From: Protostelium mycophagum
Lineage: Eukaryota; Evosea; Variosea; Protosteliida; Protosteliaceae
Direction of reading: 5' to 3'
Assembly (NCBI GenBank): GCA_002081555.1
Contig: KV921254.1
Span: 23,860 to 84,850, forward strand
DNA length: 60,991 bases
The translations under genes were made by a program, and so were the position numbers. The notes under the pieces were generated by a model, which did not search any database, was not told the DNA's origin, and saw nothing but the letters and a program-made list of their open reading frames with translations. The first letter of the stretch is position 1. Each line of letters starts with the position of its first letter. This document shows, piece after piece, positions 31,446 to 42,609 of the stretch.

Positions 31446-33348
31446 ATGTCGAAAGAAGAGGAGAAGAAAGGAGAAGCGAGTGAGTCTACAAGATCACCAT
31501 CATTGCTCATGAAACCCAGTTGAGATCTTTGCCAAGTGGAATGGGAAAGAGTATCCCTTGTCGTTAACACCGGAGCAGACCATCTGTGATGTGAAAGAGT
31601 CTCTGTTTAAAGCGACTTCGGTGTTACCAAAGAGGCAGAAGATAGTGGGTCTATACAGCGCCACATCACCTCTCACAAAGGGAAAATCTCAAGCAGAAGT
31701 AGACATGGTGGGGTTCAGCTACACTCATCATTGTGCACAGACACTAATTTCTGACAATTTCATGTATTACGTCTTCAATCTGAGATCAAAATCAATATTC
31801 ATCTGTGTACATGTTAAATGTCGTGATCCTGAAGATCATTTTCCTTCTGAAGCTCTGCAGATGCCAATCTCACAGCTTTCCATCCCAAATAAGAAGAAAT
31901 TTATGCTTGTGGGTACTGCAGAGGAGAACATCTTTGTGGAGTTGAAAGCAGAAGAGATGCCCGATGTGAGTGTATTTTTCCTTCTGATGGAACGTCATCA
32001 CCGCTGTTGGCTGACAAAAATCATAAAAGACAAGCATAAAACCACAGCCATAGACTTCGGTCCAAAATATTATTGCTTCATTTCAGCATTGAAAAATTGA
32101 CAATGAGAGGTCTTCAATGACTTCGACTATGACCCAAAGACAGCAGACCCGGCACGTACCGAAGTGAATTTACTCAAGATGCAAAAGCGCATCAAGAAGG
32201 TGATCAAGATGTCTCTTCCAAAAATAAATAAATGCAGGCGGAAATTCATTTGATAAACCAGCCGAGGCCAGGTGAATATTTTTTCTCGTTGTAGAACGTC
32301 AAAATGATCGAGATATAGGAAAGAAACTTTTGGTGTTGGATTTAGATTACACATTATTGGATATGAAAGCCCTCGACAAAATATCGTCCACTCAAGGTTT
32401 TTATTTACAAGATTATTTTCCTTCAACCCATTTATCTGTCTCTAGATCGAATTTCCCAATCATTTATTTGACCGAATTTTTTTCACATAAAAACTATTTT
32501 TTTTTGACAAAAAAATAATACTGGGCAGAGATGATGAGGCCTCATTTGGACGAGTTCCTAGCAGCAGCATATAAGAAGTACGACATCGCCTTCTGGAGCC
32601 AAACACATTGGAAATGGATTGAGATGAAACTGAATGAGATGGGATGCTTCACCAGCCCGCACTACCAAGTCCTCTTCGGTGAAAAATTCACACGAAAAAC
32701 GAAATTTCAAGCTTTACAGTGTTGTAGATGACGTCGACTTACGTTTATACAGCGCTGGATAGAACTACGATGTTTCCGATAACATCGAGAGATAAGGATG
32801 GAAAAGATCATACGCACGAAGTGAAAGCCCTGGAGGTACGACATCATGATTTTTTCTGAAGATATCATGACGAAAGGCACGACATCTCAACAAAGTTGAG
32901 ATATCATACTGATTTTATGTATAGATTATTTGGACGAAATTACCACAATACAACGCCAAGAATACTATACACGTAAACATCCAACAAATAATTTTTATAC
33001 AAATGACTCGTTGTAGATTGACGATCTCAGAAGAAACTTCGCGATGAACCCCCAGAGCGTAAGTCTGTCTTCCCATCATCTACAACGTCACATTCAATTG
33101 AGACGTACAGGGCTTGAAAATACACGCCTTCAAAGATGCAGTGGAGAGCAGGAAGACTGACAAGGAGTTGTTGTACCTCAGCAAATATCTTGACATGATC
33201 GGTGACCTCGAGGATTTGAGCAAATTAGATCATTCTGTACGTATTCCTTGTCATCTACAATCCTCTTTACAACGAGACATCTTTATTCAGGTTCTGATTT
33301 TCTCAGGCGTGGAAATACCACATCGGAATAAAGAAATATTCCGATTGA
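31446..33348 (+). CDS. UBLCP1: Ubiquitin-like domain-containing CTD phosphatase (UBLCP1)
   Basis: Nuclear HAD-family phosphatase that in animals dephosphorylates the 26S proteasome. ATG 31446 (MSKEEEKKGEA), then a ubiquitin-like domain (IEIFAKWNGKEYPLSL; TPEQTICDVKESLF; MPISQLSIPNKKKFMLVGTA). A linker follows (VFNDFDYDPKTADPARTEVN). The catalytic DxDxT motif is in KKLLVLDLDYTLLDMKA, then MMRPHLDEFLAAAYKKYDIA, FWSQTHWKWIEMKL, NAKNTIHIDDLRRNFAMNPQ and KELLYLSKYLDMIGDLEDL. It ends KYHIGIKKYSD, TGA 33348. Full-length for the family with all catalytic residues. Introns are 40-100 nt. Three have the word CGTTGTAG: internal at 32284-32294, and as the 3' splice site before ATGACGTCG (32728) and ATTGACGAT (33017). 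Family conservation fixes these joins. Confidence 0.95.
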
Positions 33349-33386
33349 CGGACTACAAAGGTGTAAAATATAGTCAACAACTGTTT

Positions 33387-36300
33387 TTATTGCACACTCC
33401 CTTCTTCACTCGTTGTAGATGCAGCAACTTCAACAATAGCTCCAGCCATATTCCCATTGATAGATCCACTTCTAGATCCACTCCTAGATCCGTTCCTGGA
33501 ACCAGATGTAGATCCACTCCTAGATGGGAGATTTTTAATCTTGAGATCGTTCAGTTGGTTTCTGAGCGCGGAGATCTCGCCATCAATGGAGACGATCTCT
33601 TTCTCCGGGGCTTCTGGTCTGATTTCCTCTAATTCCACAATCTACAACGGTCAGAAATGACAAGCGACGTGTGTCAAGATGACTCGCCTGCTCTTCTAAT
33701 GCGAGGATGGATACTTCTACTAACAATGACCTCTCTTCTGCATTCGCTTCTTGTGCAATCGCTGCGTTCTCTTCCTCCTTCATCAGATCTACAGAGGCAT
33801 CAAAAATCCGAAATATCCACAAGAATTCCAAGCGCTTATCGCAGTACAACATTGTGCTCAACCAACACTATTGCCTTGCTGCCATTGCAGTTGCACACAA
33901 ACATACTGGACCTCTAAAAGTTTGGCTTTGCCACAAATGAGTTTGTTCTCACCTTCTTTGGATTTCATCTCTAGGTTTCTGGGCCGTCCGATAAGACCTC
34001 CACTTACAGAATTCGACCTTCTTCCCGCCAAATCCGTGGATTGGAGTCTTCTTGTAGAGGGGGGGGAGGGCTGTGATTTCTGGCTGACAGAGGGGGGACG
34101 GGCGTTCGAGCGGGTAGCGGGGGGAGTTGAGGAGGGGGAGGAAGGGGGTGCTATTGTAGATGGAAGGGGAGGGACAACCGGAGGTAAGCGCACCACTTGA
34201 GAAGGTCTCACAATTCCCACCTGAAGAATGAGATAAATTCACACAAATTTCACATCTTTTGATTTGAATTGTGGGATCCAACCTTTCCGTCACTGGTCTC
34301 GATTTGGAGCCAAACTTGATTTCCTTCGAATAAAATCTGCCTGAAATTGACATCTTGTCCCTTGCGAAGCGGTAATTCTGCCAAGTCAGAGACAACAGAT
34401 GTTCCAGGAACGGTGTCATATCGGGCCACTACAACACATGGTTCTGGTAATCTACAACGTCCTCAGAATATTTATTTTTTGGAATTTTCTGATTGATGAT
34501 TTTATAACGATAATTCGGAGCGGTATCTGTAAATTTCTGCGAATTTTCATTTTACGTACCTGGCTTGTACAGCTTTATACGTCATCTCGGGGTCACCCTC
34601 CTCTGTCAGCGCTCTTTTTCTGAATGTTAGACTTTCCTTTCTGACCAAGATGTCACTCTTTACATCATTCACCCATTCCTTCTTCGCTTGCTTTTTCGCT
34701 GAAAATCCTCAGAAGAATCTCAGAAATTTCGAATGCCTTTACGTCCAAATATTATTTTTGTTAAAATATTTATATGTATTTTAATCTTATAAGTAAGAAA
34801 TTATAAATAATTACCCTCTTCTACTCGGCCACCAGTCATTCCAATCTCCTCCATGAAAAAATCAATGTGTTCTATCATGACAGCTGTCAGACTGTTGACA
34901 CTCTCCGCGTCATTCAATTGTGACAGGGGTGTACATTGTTCTGGGAAGTTTCTGAGAAAATTCGGGCCCCAAATGAGTGCGATATTGTGAACGTGCATCT
35001 TGTTGATTTCGTGATTCGCGGAAACCTAATTCTTTTTTAAAAAATCATTTTTCTTCTGAAAAATCCAATTTTTACAAAAAATATTAAAATATTGAAAATA
35101 AATTCATATGAAATTTTTAAAATGTTGAAATCGACCTGTTGTAGGAATTGGCACACGAACAATAAGACGTCCCTGTGCTCGGGAGGTAACTTTGATATGA
35201 TGATTTTCAAATGAGATTTCTGCTGCTCCAAACTGCTGTTTTCTAGAAAAATCAATTTCAATATCCCAATGACTCTACAGATAAAAATACAATTTAAATG
35301 TGAGAATTCGAATTCTTGGTATTTATATTTATCAATCGAGTTAAATTTCACTTACTTCCAACTTTGAGTGCAGTGGAATAATATCTGTATATAATCACCG
35401 GCTCAGGTAACTCCCTGAAGTAAGCCTTCAATAATCCCGCAACCGAATGAATATTCCAGTCTCTCTCGCTCAGATCTACACTTCCCTCTACAACGAGTCA
35501 GATCATGTGACGATGTCTTCGCATTGCAACAGACGAGAAATCTATTTTTAGAGATCATCGTGATGTCATAAAGCTTGTCGTTACGACATCTTACTCTTGT
35601 CGTATTCTTTTCTCAATTCGTCGATCTCGCTGCTTGGGCCAGAAATTCTGAATAATCCCTCCTCCTTCGGCGCATCTGTCACATGTCAATATGACATGTG
35701 ACATCCCAACATGACATGTGACATCCCAACATGACACATGACACCTTCCGAAGATTCTCGTGAATTTTCGGCGTAATATTTTGTCGACAAATTTTGGTGA
35801 CGTAATATGATGAAATTTCCGCGGAATTTCACTGACCTTTCTCCGTTAACCATGTGATGCATTCTTTGACTAAATCGGGGATAGTCCCCTCTGACTGTTT
35901 TGAAACTGTTTCATCCAAATTTACTCCAAAGTAAGAGTTCGGATTAGCTTTGGATTTAGATGGCACAGGCTATCGAATATGTCAATGACGACGGTGAAAT
36001 ATGCGTAAATCGACTCTCAATACAACGATGTAGATTTGAAATGTTTACGCTGAGATGGATTTTGGACATGATTAGATGCAGAATGATAAAATCACCTGCT
36101 TCATGCTTCCTCTCTTCATCTGTGCGTTTTGTGCCACAGTAGACGCCAGATTTGGTGACGTGGGCATACTTATAGAGGACCTCACATTCATCTTGTTTGG
36201 TGATGTCTGTATAGACCCCCTGCTCGCTGCGAAATTTTAATGAATTCTGGCGATTTGTGTGGAAGAGTTGAGATGAGATGAGATGCTCACATTTACTGAG

Positions 36301-37026
36301 GGAATCGCTGGAGGCTGTTTTTGATGAGAAAATTCCAAGAGATATTGAGCTACATACCTGACATTGTGGGGGAGGTGGAAGGTGATCCTGTCGTCATTTC
36401 AACATTAAGAACATCATCTTGTAATCGAATATTATTTTAGAGGATCAGTGCATGATGTTCTCAATCTCGGCTCTGCTATCGTTCCCAGATTGCCGAAATG
36501 AGCGCGATGAATCGTCATTTTCACGCCATACCTTCGTTGCTGTCTTTAGAACCAAAAATGAGAGACATCCTCGAAGGCAACAGGGAACCCCTTTTCATTG
36601 TGCTGGAGGACTTCTTTTCTTTCATATGAACGGCGATCTTTGTACCAGGACCGATCTTTTGGAGATGTTTCTCCTTCTCTATCGTCTTCCATTTATTTTT
36701 TTTTGGTTGCATCATCTTGAAATCATTAGTAGACCAAAATGACAACTCGACGCCAAAGACATGATGACCGATCGAGGAAATCCGAGTGTCATAGAAGATG
36801 AACGTGACATGTAGTTAAAAAAACATAAACAAATCACCCGCAGTACGAAATCAGTGGGCGAAGAGCCAGCATTCTCGTCCACAGCAGTGACCACCATGGA
36901 GCTGAACCCGATCTTGTTCTTCAAAAATGCAATGTCTTTAACAGGGAGATCTAGAGTGACCTCCCTCAGTCCCATACCATCCTGCCCTGTGATGATCACA
37001 GTGCACTGTCCACTGATGACCGGCAT
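33387..37026 (-). CDS. RhoGAP protein with C-terminal SH3 domain
   Basis: Activates GTP hydrolysis on Rho/Rac GTPases. ATG 37026 opens an N-terminal module (MPVISGQCTVIITGQDGMGL; LSFWSTNDFKMMQPKKNKW) that may be PH-like. A Ser-rich linker (about 36000-36300) contains TSPN repeats. RhoGAP domain, 35940-34800: EEGLFRISGPSSEIDELRKE with the catalytic arginine, VAGLLKAYFRELPEPVI, LPPEHRDVLLFVCQFLQQV, and MHVHNIALIWGPNFLRN. Then an SH3 domain (about 34430-34200: ARYDTVPGTSVVSDLAELPL, then GNQVWLQIETSDGKVGIV). A Pro-rich stretch PPVVPPLPSTIAPPSSP follows, then a coiled segment and a Ser-Gly-Ser-Arg repeat tail. It ends EEGSVQ, TAA 33387, 38 bp from the convergent UBLCP1 stop. Confidence 0.87.
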
Positions 37027-37143
37027 CGTGGGCCTCTTTTTGGAAAAATAAGTCGCTTCCGCATGTTTCTTTGACGGTTCAAAAAAAACGACACATGCGT
37101 CACATATGGATCATCATCTTCCTAGAGGTACTTGTTTATTCAT

Positions 37144-38075
37144 TTACAGAAGAAGACATCCTCCCTTCTTCTCTTTTCCGGCACCGCCAGTCTTTCTGAT
37201 CTGTCTCACAAGTTCTATGAAAGATTCGTGGACGTTGACATTAGTCTTAGCAGAGGCTTCAAAGAAGGGCACGTTGAGATCTGCGGCCATCTTTTGTCCT
37301 AGGATCCGTGTCATTAAACGGAAAATGATCATGTCTTGAGAAAAAAGAATCAAGAGGTTAAAGACAAACCTTCTTGTAATGAGACCTGGCGGTTTGTCTC
37401 TAAATCACACTTGTTGCCAACTACGACCATCGGTGGGATGATGTCTTGATCGGGCTCCAAGCCCATTGCTTTTTTCGTTTTGGCGTCGATCTCATCAGAG
37501 TTCTTAGCTCTGATGATCCTGTCTCTGTAGTTCTTGATGCGCTCAAAAGTCAACTATGGATCGTCAATTTCCCACCGAAAAATGAAGATTAAACATACGC
37601 GGTCGGTTATGTTGTAGACAATGATAAATCCGTTTCCTGATTTGTAATATTGGTCTTGGTAAGCAGCATACATCTCCTGTCCGGCGGTATCGCCTGTGGA
37701 TTCAATTAGAACTGTAAAAACTGCAAAAGAAACTCACAGATGTCCAACATGGCTTGCTTTTTGTCTACGGTCACTTGTTTCCTGAAAGTTTTTAAGACAT
37801 CGGGCGCGGATCTGTTTGCCTTTGTTCTCATATTAATTCGGATGACAAACCTGTAGCTGTCCTCGACTGTGGGGTCGTAACTCTCCGCAAACTAAAGAGC
37901 TAGTTAGTTCCATCCTCTCGTAGAGGTTTCATTCTCATTTTTTTACCTTTGCATGGACGAATTGAAGGGTGAGACAACTCTGGGGACCATTAGACGACAT
38001 CTAATCACATTTAATGGTGTGACTTACCTTTCCGACACCTCCTTCACCCACAATCACGATGCTGTGTCTTGACAT
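37144..38075 (-). CDS. Ras-family small GTPase
   Basis: Seven short exons. G1 GEGGVGKS is split by an intron after Lys. Next come CLTLQFVHAKFAESYDPTVE with the switch I Thr, the G3 motif DTAGQEMYAAYQDQYYKSG with Gln61 present, NITDR, G4 VVVGNKCDLETNR and G5 EASAKTNVNV. There is an unusual insertion of about 20 residues between helix 3 and G4 (AKNSDEIDAKTKKAMGLE). The C-terminus is KEKKGGCLLL, a CaaX box ending in Leu, predicting geranylgeranylation and membrane anchoring next to a Lys-rich patch. All nucleotide-binding motifs are intact. A RasGAP is encoded about 4.5 kb away at 42610, but nothing in the sequence shows that they act together. Confidence 0.94.
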
Positions 38076-38226
38076 TACCCTCTTCTATAAAATAAAAAGT
38101 CTGTTAGTGTCAGATTAACATGTTTGAGAGGATAACAGAGCCACAGCTCGTGATATTTAGACGTTTCGAAGAATCTCCTCCGCTCCAAAAATGATCTATC
38201 TATCGATATCGGATTTTCATATCCAT
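38076..38226. promoter_or_regulatory. Divergent upstream region of Ras gene and small basic gene
   Basis: 151 bp between two divergent ATGs. The Ras side has TTTTATAGAAGAGGGTA directly before its ATG, which may be the end of a 5'-UTR intron. Position-based call. Confidence 0.35.
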
Positions 38227-38583
38227 ATGGAGTATCTTGCGCAGAACACACAACGCTTCGCTTCGTCTTTGACCCACAAAGTCCATGGTCTTTATGAGTC
38301 CATTCCTTACCGATACTTCAGGGTCGCAACGGGTTCTGTTCTCGTTCCACGCGTCCCTTTGGCGTTTGTGGAAGTTGATCTACAATGCCGACGGAAAAAA
38401 CGTCAACACCCAAAAATTAAATGAGGTAGCGCCACCTCAGCAAAACACAGACGCCACAACAAGCCTCTAAAGAGGTTATTGGTGTGGTTAGGACTCGTAA
38501 AACATGCGGTCAAACATCTAAAGACGCACATCGGAAAGAGAAAGGCACGCCGAAAAGAGGAAGCTTTACTCAGCAAAATATAA
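38227..38583 (+). CDS. Small basic protein of about 91 aa, unknown
   Basis: Three-exon model by phase. ATG 38227 MEYLAQNTQRFASSLTHKVH; intron from GTCTTTATG to ATACTTCAG (about 38287-38320); then SQRVLFSFHASLWRLWKLI and GKNVNTQKLNE; a 47-nt intron starting GTAGCG (about 38425-38471); last exon RLLVWLGLVKHAVKHLKTHI, GKRKARRKEEALLSKI, TAA 38583. The second and third exons are amphipathic and strongly basic at the end. It could be a small membrane-peripheral or organellar protein. I do not recognise the family. It converges on the adenylate cyclase stop 112 bp away. Confidence 0.5.
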
Positions 38584-38695
38584 AGTTCCTTTACATCGTT
38601 GTAGATTGTTCTTCGATGGTACATTCCACTATTCTGAAAAATAATTGGACTCTGACAAAAATTACAAAGCCTTACCTCAGCATTCTTATCGATGA

Positions 38696-41459
38696 TTATT
38701 TGACTAAGTTCTCTACGTATGACCAGTCTTCTGGAATCTGGCTCAATGTCATGGCCTCTTGGATTCTATTCCTCAGCAGTATAGAGCATCGATCGTCTGG
38801 CTGCTGTGTCAGAGCCTCCTCCACATTCTGAAGCGCCTGCTGGAACCTCTTTGATTGAAAATTGTGTAGGGCCATCTCGTATGCCCTGAATAATTCCGCT
38901 TTTTCTGGGGTCTCTCGTGCAACTTCAAAAATTGCAGTTTGCGTGTTGCGTCCTGACACGCGAACAGTTGATACTTGACGCAATAAATAATCTCGTTGGT
39001 CTAATTTTACAGCCACCGCCTCTGAGGTCATAATATCTGTGCCATATAATTTGTTGACGCCTTCTAAACGTGAAGCTACGTTTACGGTGTCACCGATGGC
39101 AGTCCAATTCATTCTAAAATTTTCAGAAATGCTTGCAAAAGTTCGTTTTAACACACCTGTGGACGCTGCCCATAGTACCAACTAAAAGTCTTCCAGTGTG
39201 GACCCCAATCCTCTGCTTTAGTGTGAATCCGTATCTCCTCTGCCAGGACGGGTTTAGTCTCGTTATTTCTGTTTGGCAGTCGAGTGCCGCGCGGGTGGCC
39301 CTGTCCTCGTGTTTCTCCAATTTTTCTGGAGCATTGAAAATGGACATGATGCAATCGCCTATGTATTTGTCGACTGTTCCTCCATAGTGGTGGATGATGG
39401 TGGTCATGGCGGACATATACTCTCCGGTGAGGGCAGCTAGGATCGAGGGGTCAGCCTGTTGTAGATGAGTTATTCGTCCGTCTACAACGAGTCATTACCT
39501 CTTCAGACATTTTGGTGAAATCTACGATATCTTGAAACATGACAGTAGCTATTCTTGGTTCGAGTTCTGAAACAACCTCTTTCTATTCATGTCAGTGAAA
39601 TTTCAAAAATAAAATTTTTGAAGAGGAGCTCACATTTGTCCTGATGATGGACAAGATGACGGAAGACGGCACAAATCGTCTGAAAGATGAAAATGCTGCG
39701 TGCATCGCAGCGAAGGCCTTATGTAGCATTCTCGCCTCCTCGATGAGTGGACTCGGTAGCATGTCCAAGTCCAGTTCCAACTTTGCGACTTTTTCCAGCT
39801 CTGAGGAGAGTTGTCTAAGTGGCCTTGTAACGTAGAACGATATTCCAATTAAGCACATGATTGATAATAGAAAAATTCCAATCAAAACACCAATTGACAT
39901 CCTGCAATCTTCAGTAAAAATTTTCACTTATGGACGCAAAGACGCTATTCAGATGAGTCGCACTCACGTGATGCTGTGTTGTATAAATATGTCGGTGGTT
40001 GTTTCTTCTATCAGCTGCGCCACAATCCAATTAAAACCAACCGAATTTTGCAATACGAAGATATTATAGCGGTAGTCTACACCGTTGTAGACCATCTCCC
40101 CTCTGGCAGGAAGGGAGCTGTTCAATAACGGAGCGATCTAGGACGCTTCAGTTTTTTTCTGGTTTTCTATTTCTTACCGCTTTGATCCAGTTGTCTGACA
40201 TATTGAACACGTTTGAGCGAACAAAGGATACTCTGTAGAATCTCAGTGATACATCATTCTACGACGCTTCATTGTCTCACAATGTAGCATTTTTAAATCT
40301 TACCCCTGCTCTATTACGGTGAACGTTGTTACGTTAGTCGACGTGACGACAATATTCCCATTTGGCTCACAGATCAAAATTTTTCCGGGGACAGTCGCCA
40401 CAATCTCCATCAAGACATTTATCACTCTGCAAGAATTAAACATCATCTGAAGAAAAACGCTCACGATTGCAATTGATATGTGATTTGCATATATCCGAGT
40501 ATTCCTCCACCAGTGCACGCTACTCTTACTCTTGTGAGCTGGGATAAGTTGGGTGCTGGCGGTTGCTGAAATAGAAAGTAAGGACCATAATTCCAACTGC
40601 CAAAATTCAGCAGAAAATCCAAATAGTTTTAAAAATCACCTCGTTCCACATGTTGCATTAGGAGGGACACCAGTGCTGGTGTAATAGGCGAGATCAAAGG
40701 GGAAGTCATAATAAAAATCATTGCTGTGGAGTCTCAATATTGTTGAGTTGTAGATGTAACTACTCACTCTGGGTCTGGGATTTGAGAGATGGTGCCATTC
40801 GACGGAATGAGATGTCCTCGAATGCGCGAAGTCCCATTAGATAAGTAATAGTTGTACGCATCAACGACACCTAAGACAGCCTCTACCCCCATGGCGTTGC
40901 CCGATAGCCAATACAGCTCTAAAGTGAGTCCTTGCAAGTTGGTTCGGACTTGTGATAGAAAGAACCGGTACATGTCTGGAAATACTCTATACAATGATGC
41001 ATTCCCGTATGTGCTGAGATTGACATGAAGAGGTAGACCTTGCCCAATAATGAAGCTTTGTGTGGCCACTAAAATCTGATCTTGTGCTGTGAGGATGTTG
41101 TTGACTTCTGAGGCTATGTATTGCGATTTGACATCCAAGATGTCTGAACTCAAGGCTCTCACGCTCTCATTTAAGACATTATTATTCATGATCGTCAGCG
41201 TTACTGTCAGAAGAGTGACCACAAAAACCATCAAGACCATTGTGATTCCTCTGATCGATATAATGGCTGCCATGATTCTCAATGGCAAGCTTATTTTTTG
41301 TTCTATTCAAGCTTTAGCTGGGGACTCATAAGATCCACCTCATTTACCTTCTGAGAGCGTCTTAGCCCACGCATCTGATCTTCTGCTCAGAATGGTCATC
41401 TTCGGTGGGCCATCTTCAAAAGCTTGCACTTGTATTGTGTGCGTGAGAGTTCGCATCAT
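38696..41459 (-). CDS. Class III adenylate cyclase: two transmembrane segments, extracellular sensor, HAMP, cyclase
   Basis: ATG 41459 (MMRTLTHTIQVQAFEDGPPK); a 45-nt intron leads to SLPLRIMAAIISIRG and the first TM (ITMVLMVFVVTLLTVTLTIM). An extracellular sensor region of about 300 residues follows, Cache-like in layout, with N-x-S/T sequons. The second TM is at about 39830-39900 (VLIGIFLLSIMCLIGISFYV), then HAMP (RPLRQLSSELEKVAKLEL). Catalytic domain: metal-binding Asp in DIVDFTKMSEE and in KYIGDCIMSIFNAP, then GVHTGRLLVGTMGS and WTAIGDTVNVASRLEG. The Lys of DKYIGD and the Asp of IGDTVN are the adenine-specifying pair, so ATP is the likely substrate. The C-terminal helix AYEMALHNFQSKRFQQALQN resembles a TPR. 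It resembles bacterial CyaA-type receptors more than animal 12-TM cyclases. Confidence 0.9.
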
Positions 41460-42609
41460 GATGCTGCTAGAGGCAAGCTAGTCCGGGTTTTTCAGAAATA
41501 GCTCTTAGTCCGGAACAAGGAGCCAGATTTGCTCATCGTTGTTTTAATTGGCAGGCGGTATGTAACCGAACTTTTCGCGGCATAAACGGCAAGACCTGTC
41601 AAGTCAACCTCAAAAATATCAAATAAGGATTCAACGGGCTTCCGCCCGGCGGAGCGGCCCGAAATCAGCATACAGGTTTTAGTCTGTCTTAAAGGAATTT
41701 TCAATCTGCCGATAACAAATGCTCGATTCCCTGTGGGTTGAACCTTTTTATGGGCACTGCAACTAGGCTGGGGAGCTGATTGAAATTTCCAAGAATGCGT
41801 ATTAATTTGGTGAGGTCCAGCCTAAGGAAGTTGCAATTATCCGTTAGATCTTCTAAATATAGCACAGGGTATATCCAGTGGACAGTGACAGCAGGATCAC
41901 AAGAATAGATTTACGATGGGTGGAAAGTGAATAAAACTCTACTGAGGTTTCTGTCACTACTAAAAGGCACTGCCTGAACTCTCAATTATGGGCGAGGAAG
42001 GACGGAAAGTTCGGTAGAACTTCTACTACTGCAGAACTGTGGGAAGCACTGCGAACCAAAAGTACAGCCTAATCTTCTTCGAAAAAGTGAAAATTGAAAT
42101 TTTTGCTAATCACGTGGTCTAGCACAAGCGAGCAAAAAGGCGGGAATACTAACCCACAGGGATTGTACAATCGACATCAAAATAAATATTAAATTTCCAT
42201 GAAAATTGACATTGAGGCGGGTGACAGAGGCGGCCGCACTTTGACAAAAGGTGCACTGGATTTTTGCAAGCGCAATTCTGGCACATGTGGCAGCCCCCGC
42301 ATTCGTTGTGAGGGGTGGCAGATAGGTGTATTGAGTATGTGAACCGTTTATGACTAATACTTCCTTTCAACAAAAAACGCTCTCCCGCCTGCTTCCACGA
42401 AAATAGGATAAAGGCCTTTCGGCATACTATAACTGTCAAAAGTGATGCGTTAGTTAACGCGATGTCTCATGTCATTTACGGAATTTCGCGTGTGATGTCG
42501 CCGACAACGGCGAAATTTCCCGTTATCTGACACATATTTTTCCGAAAAGTGCCAAGAATTACGGCAAGACACACCACTTCTCGAGTGCTCAAGATAATAC
42601 AAGCTCAAC
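41460..42609. other. 1.15 kb without an assignable gene
   Basis: No complete gene can be built here. Three minus-strand open stretches look protein-like but have no ATG or no good splice context: 41492-41740 (AVYAAKSSVTYRLPIKTTMS), about 41720-41925 (LTKLIRILGNFNQLPSL), and 42149-42439, Cys-rich with ECGGCHMCQNCACKN then KCGRLCHPPQC. A 12-bp inverted repeat TCCCTGTGGGTT / AACCCACAGGGA flanks about 410 bp (41729 and 42153). A palindrome GCGTTAGTTAACGC lies at 42447-42460. The intronic word set of this window is almost absent here. It may hold a degraded gene or an unidentified RNA; the last 150 bp is presumably the RasGAP promoter. Confidence 0.5.

Noticed and set aside
31172-31570. 132-codon minus-strand frame opposite the UBLCP1 start
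   Set aside because: Overlaps confirmed UBLCP1 exons on the other strand and shows no recognisable features.
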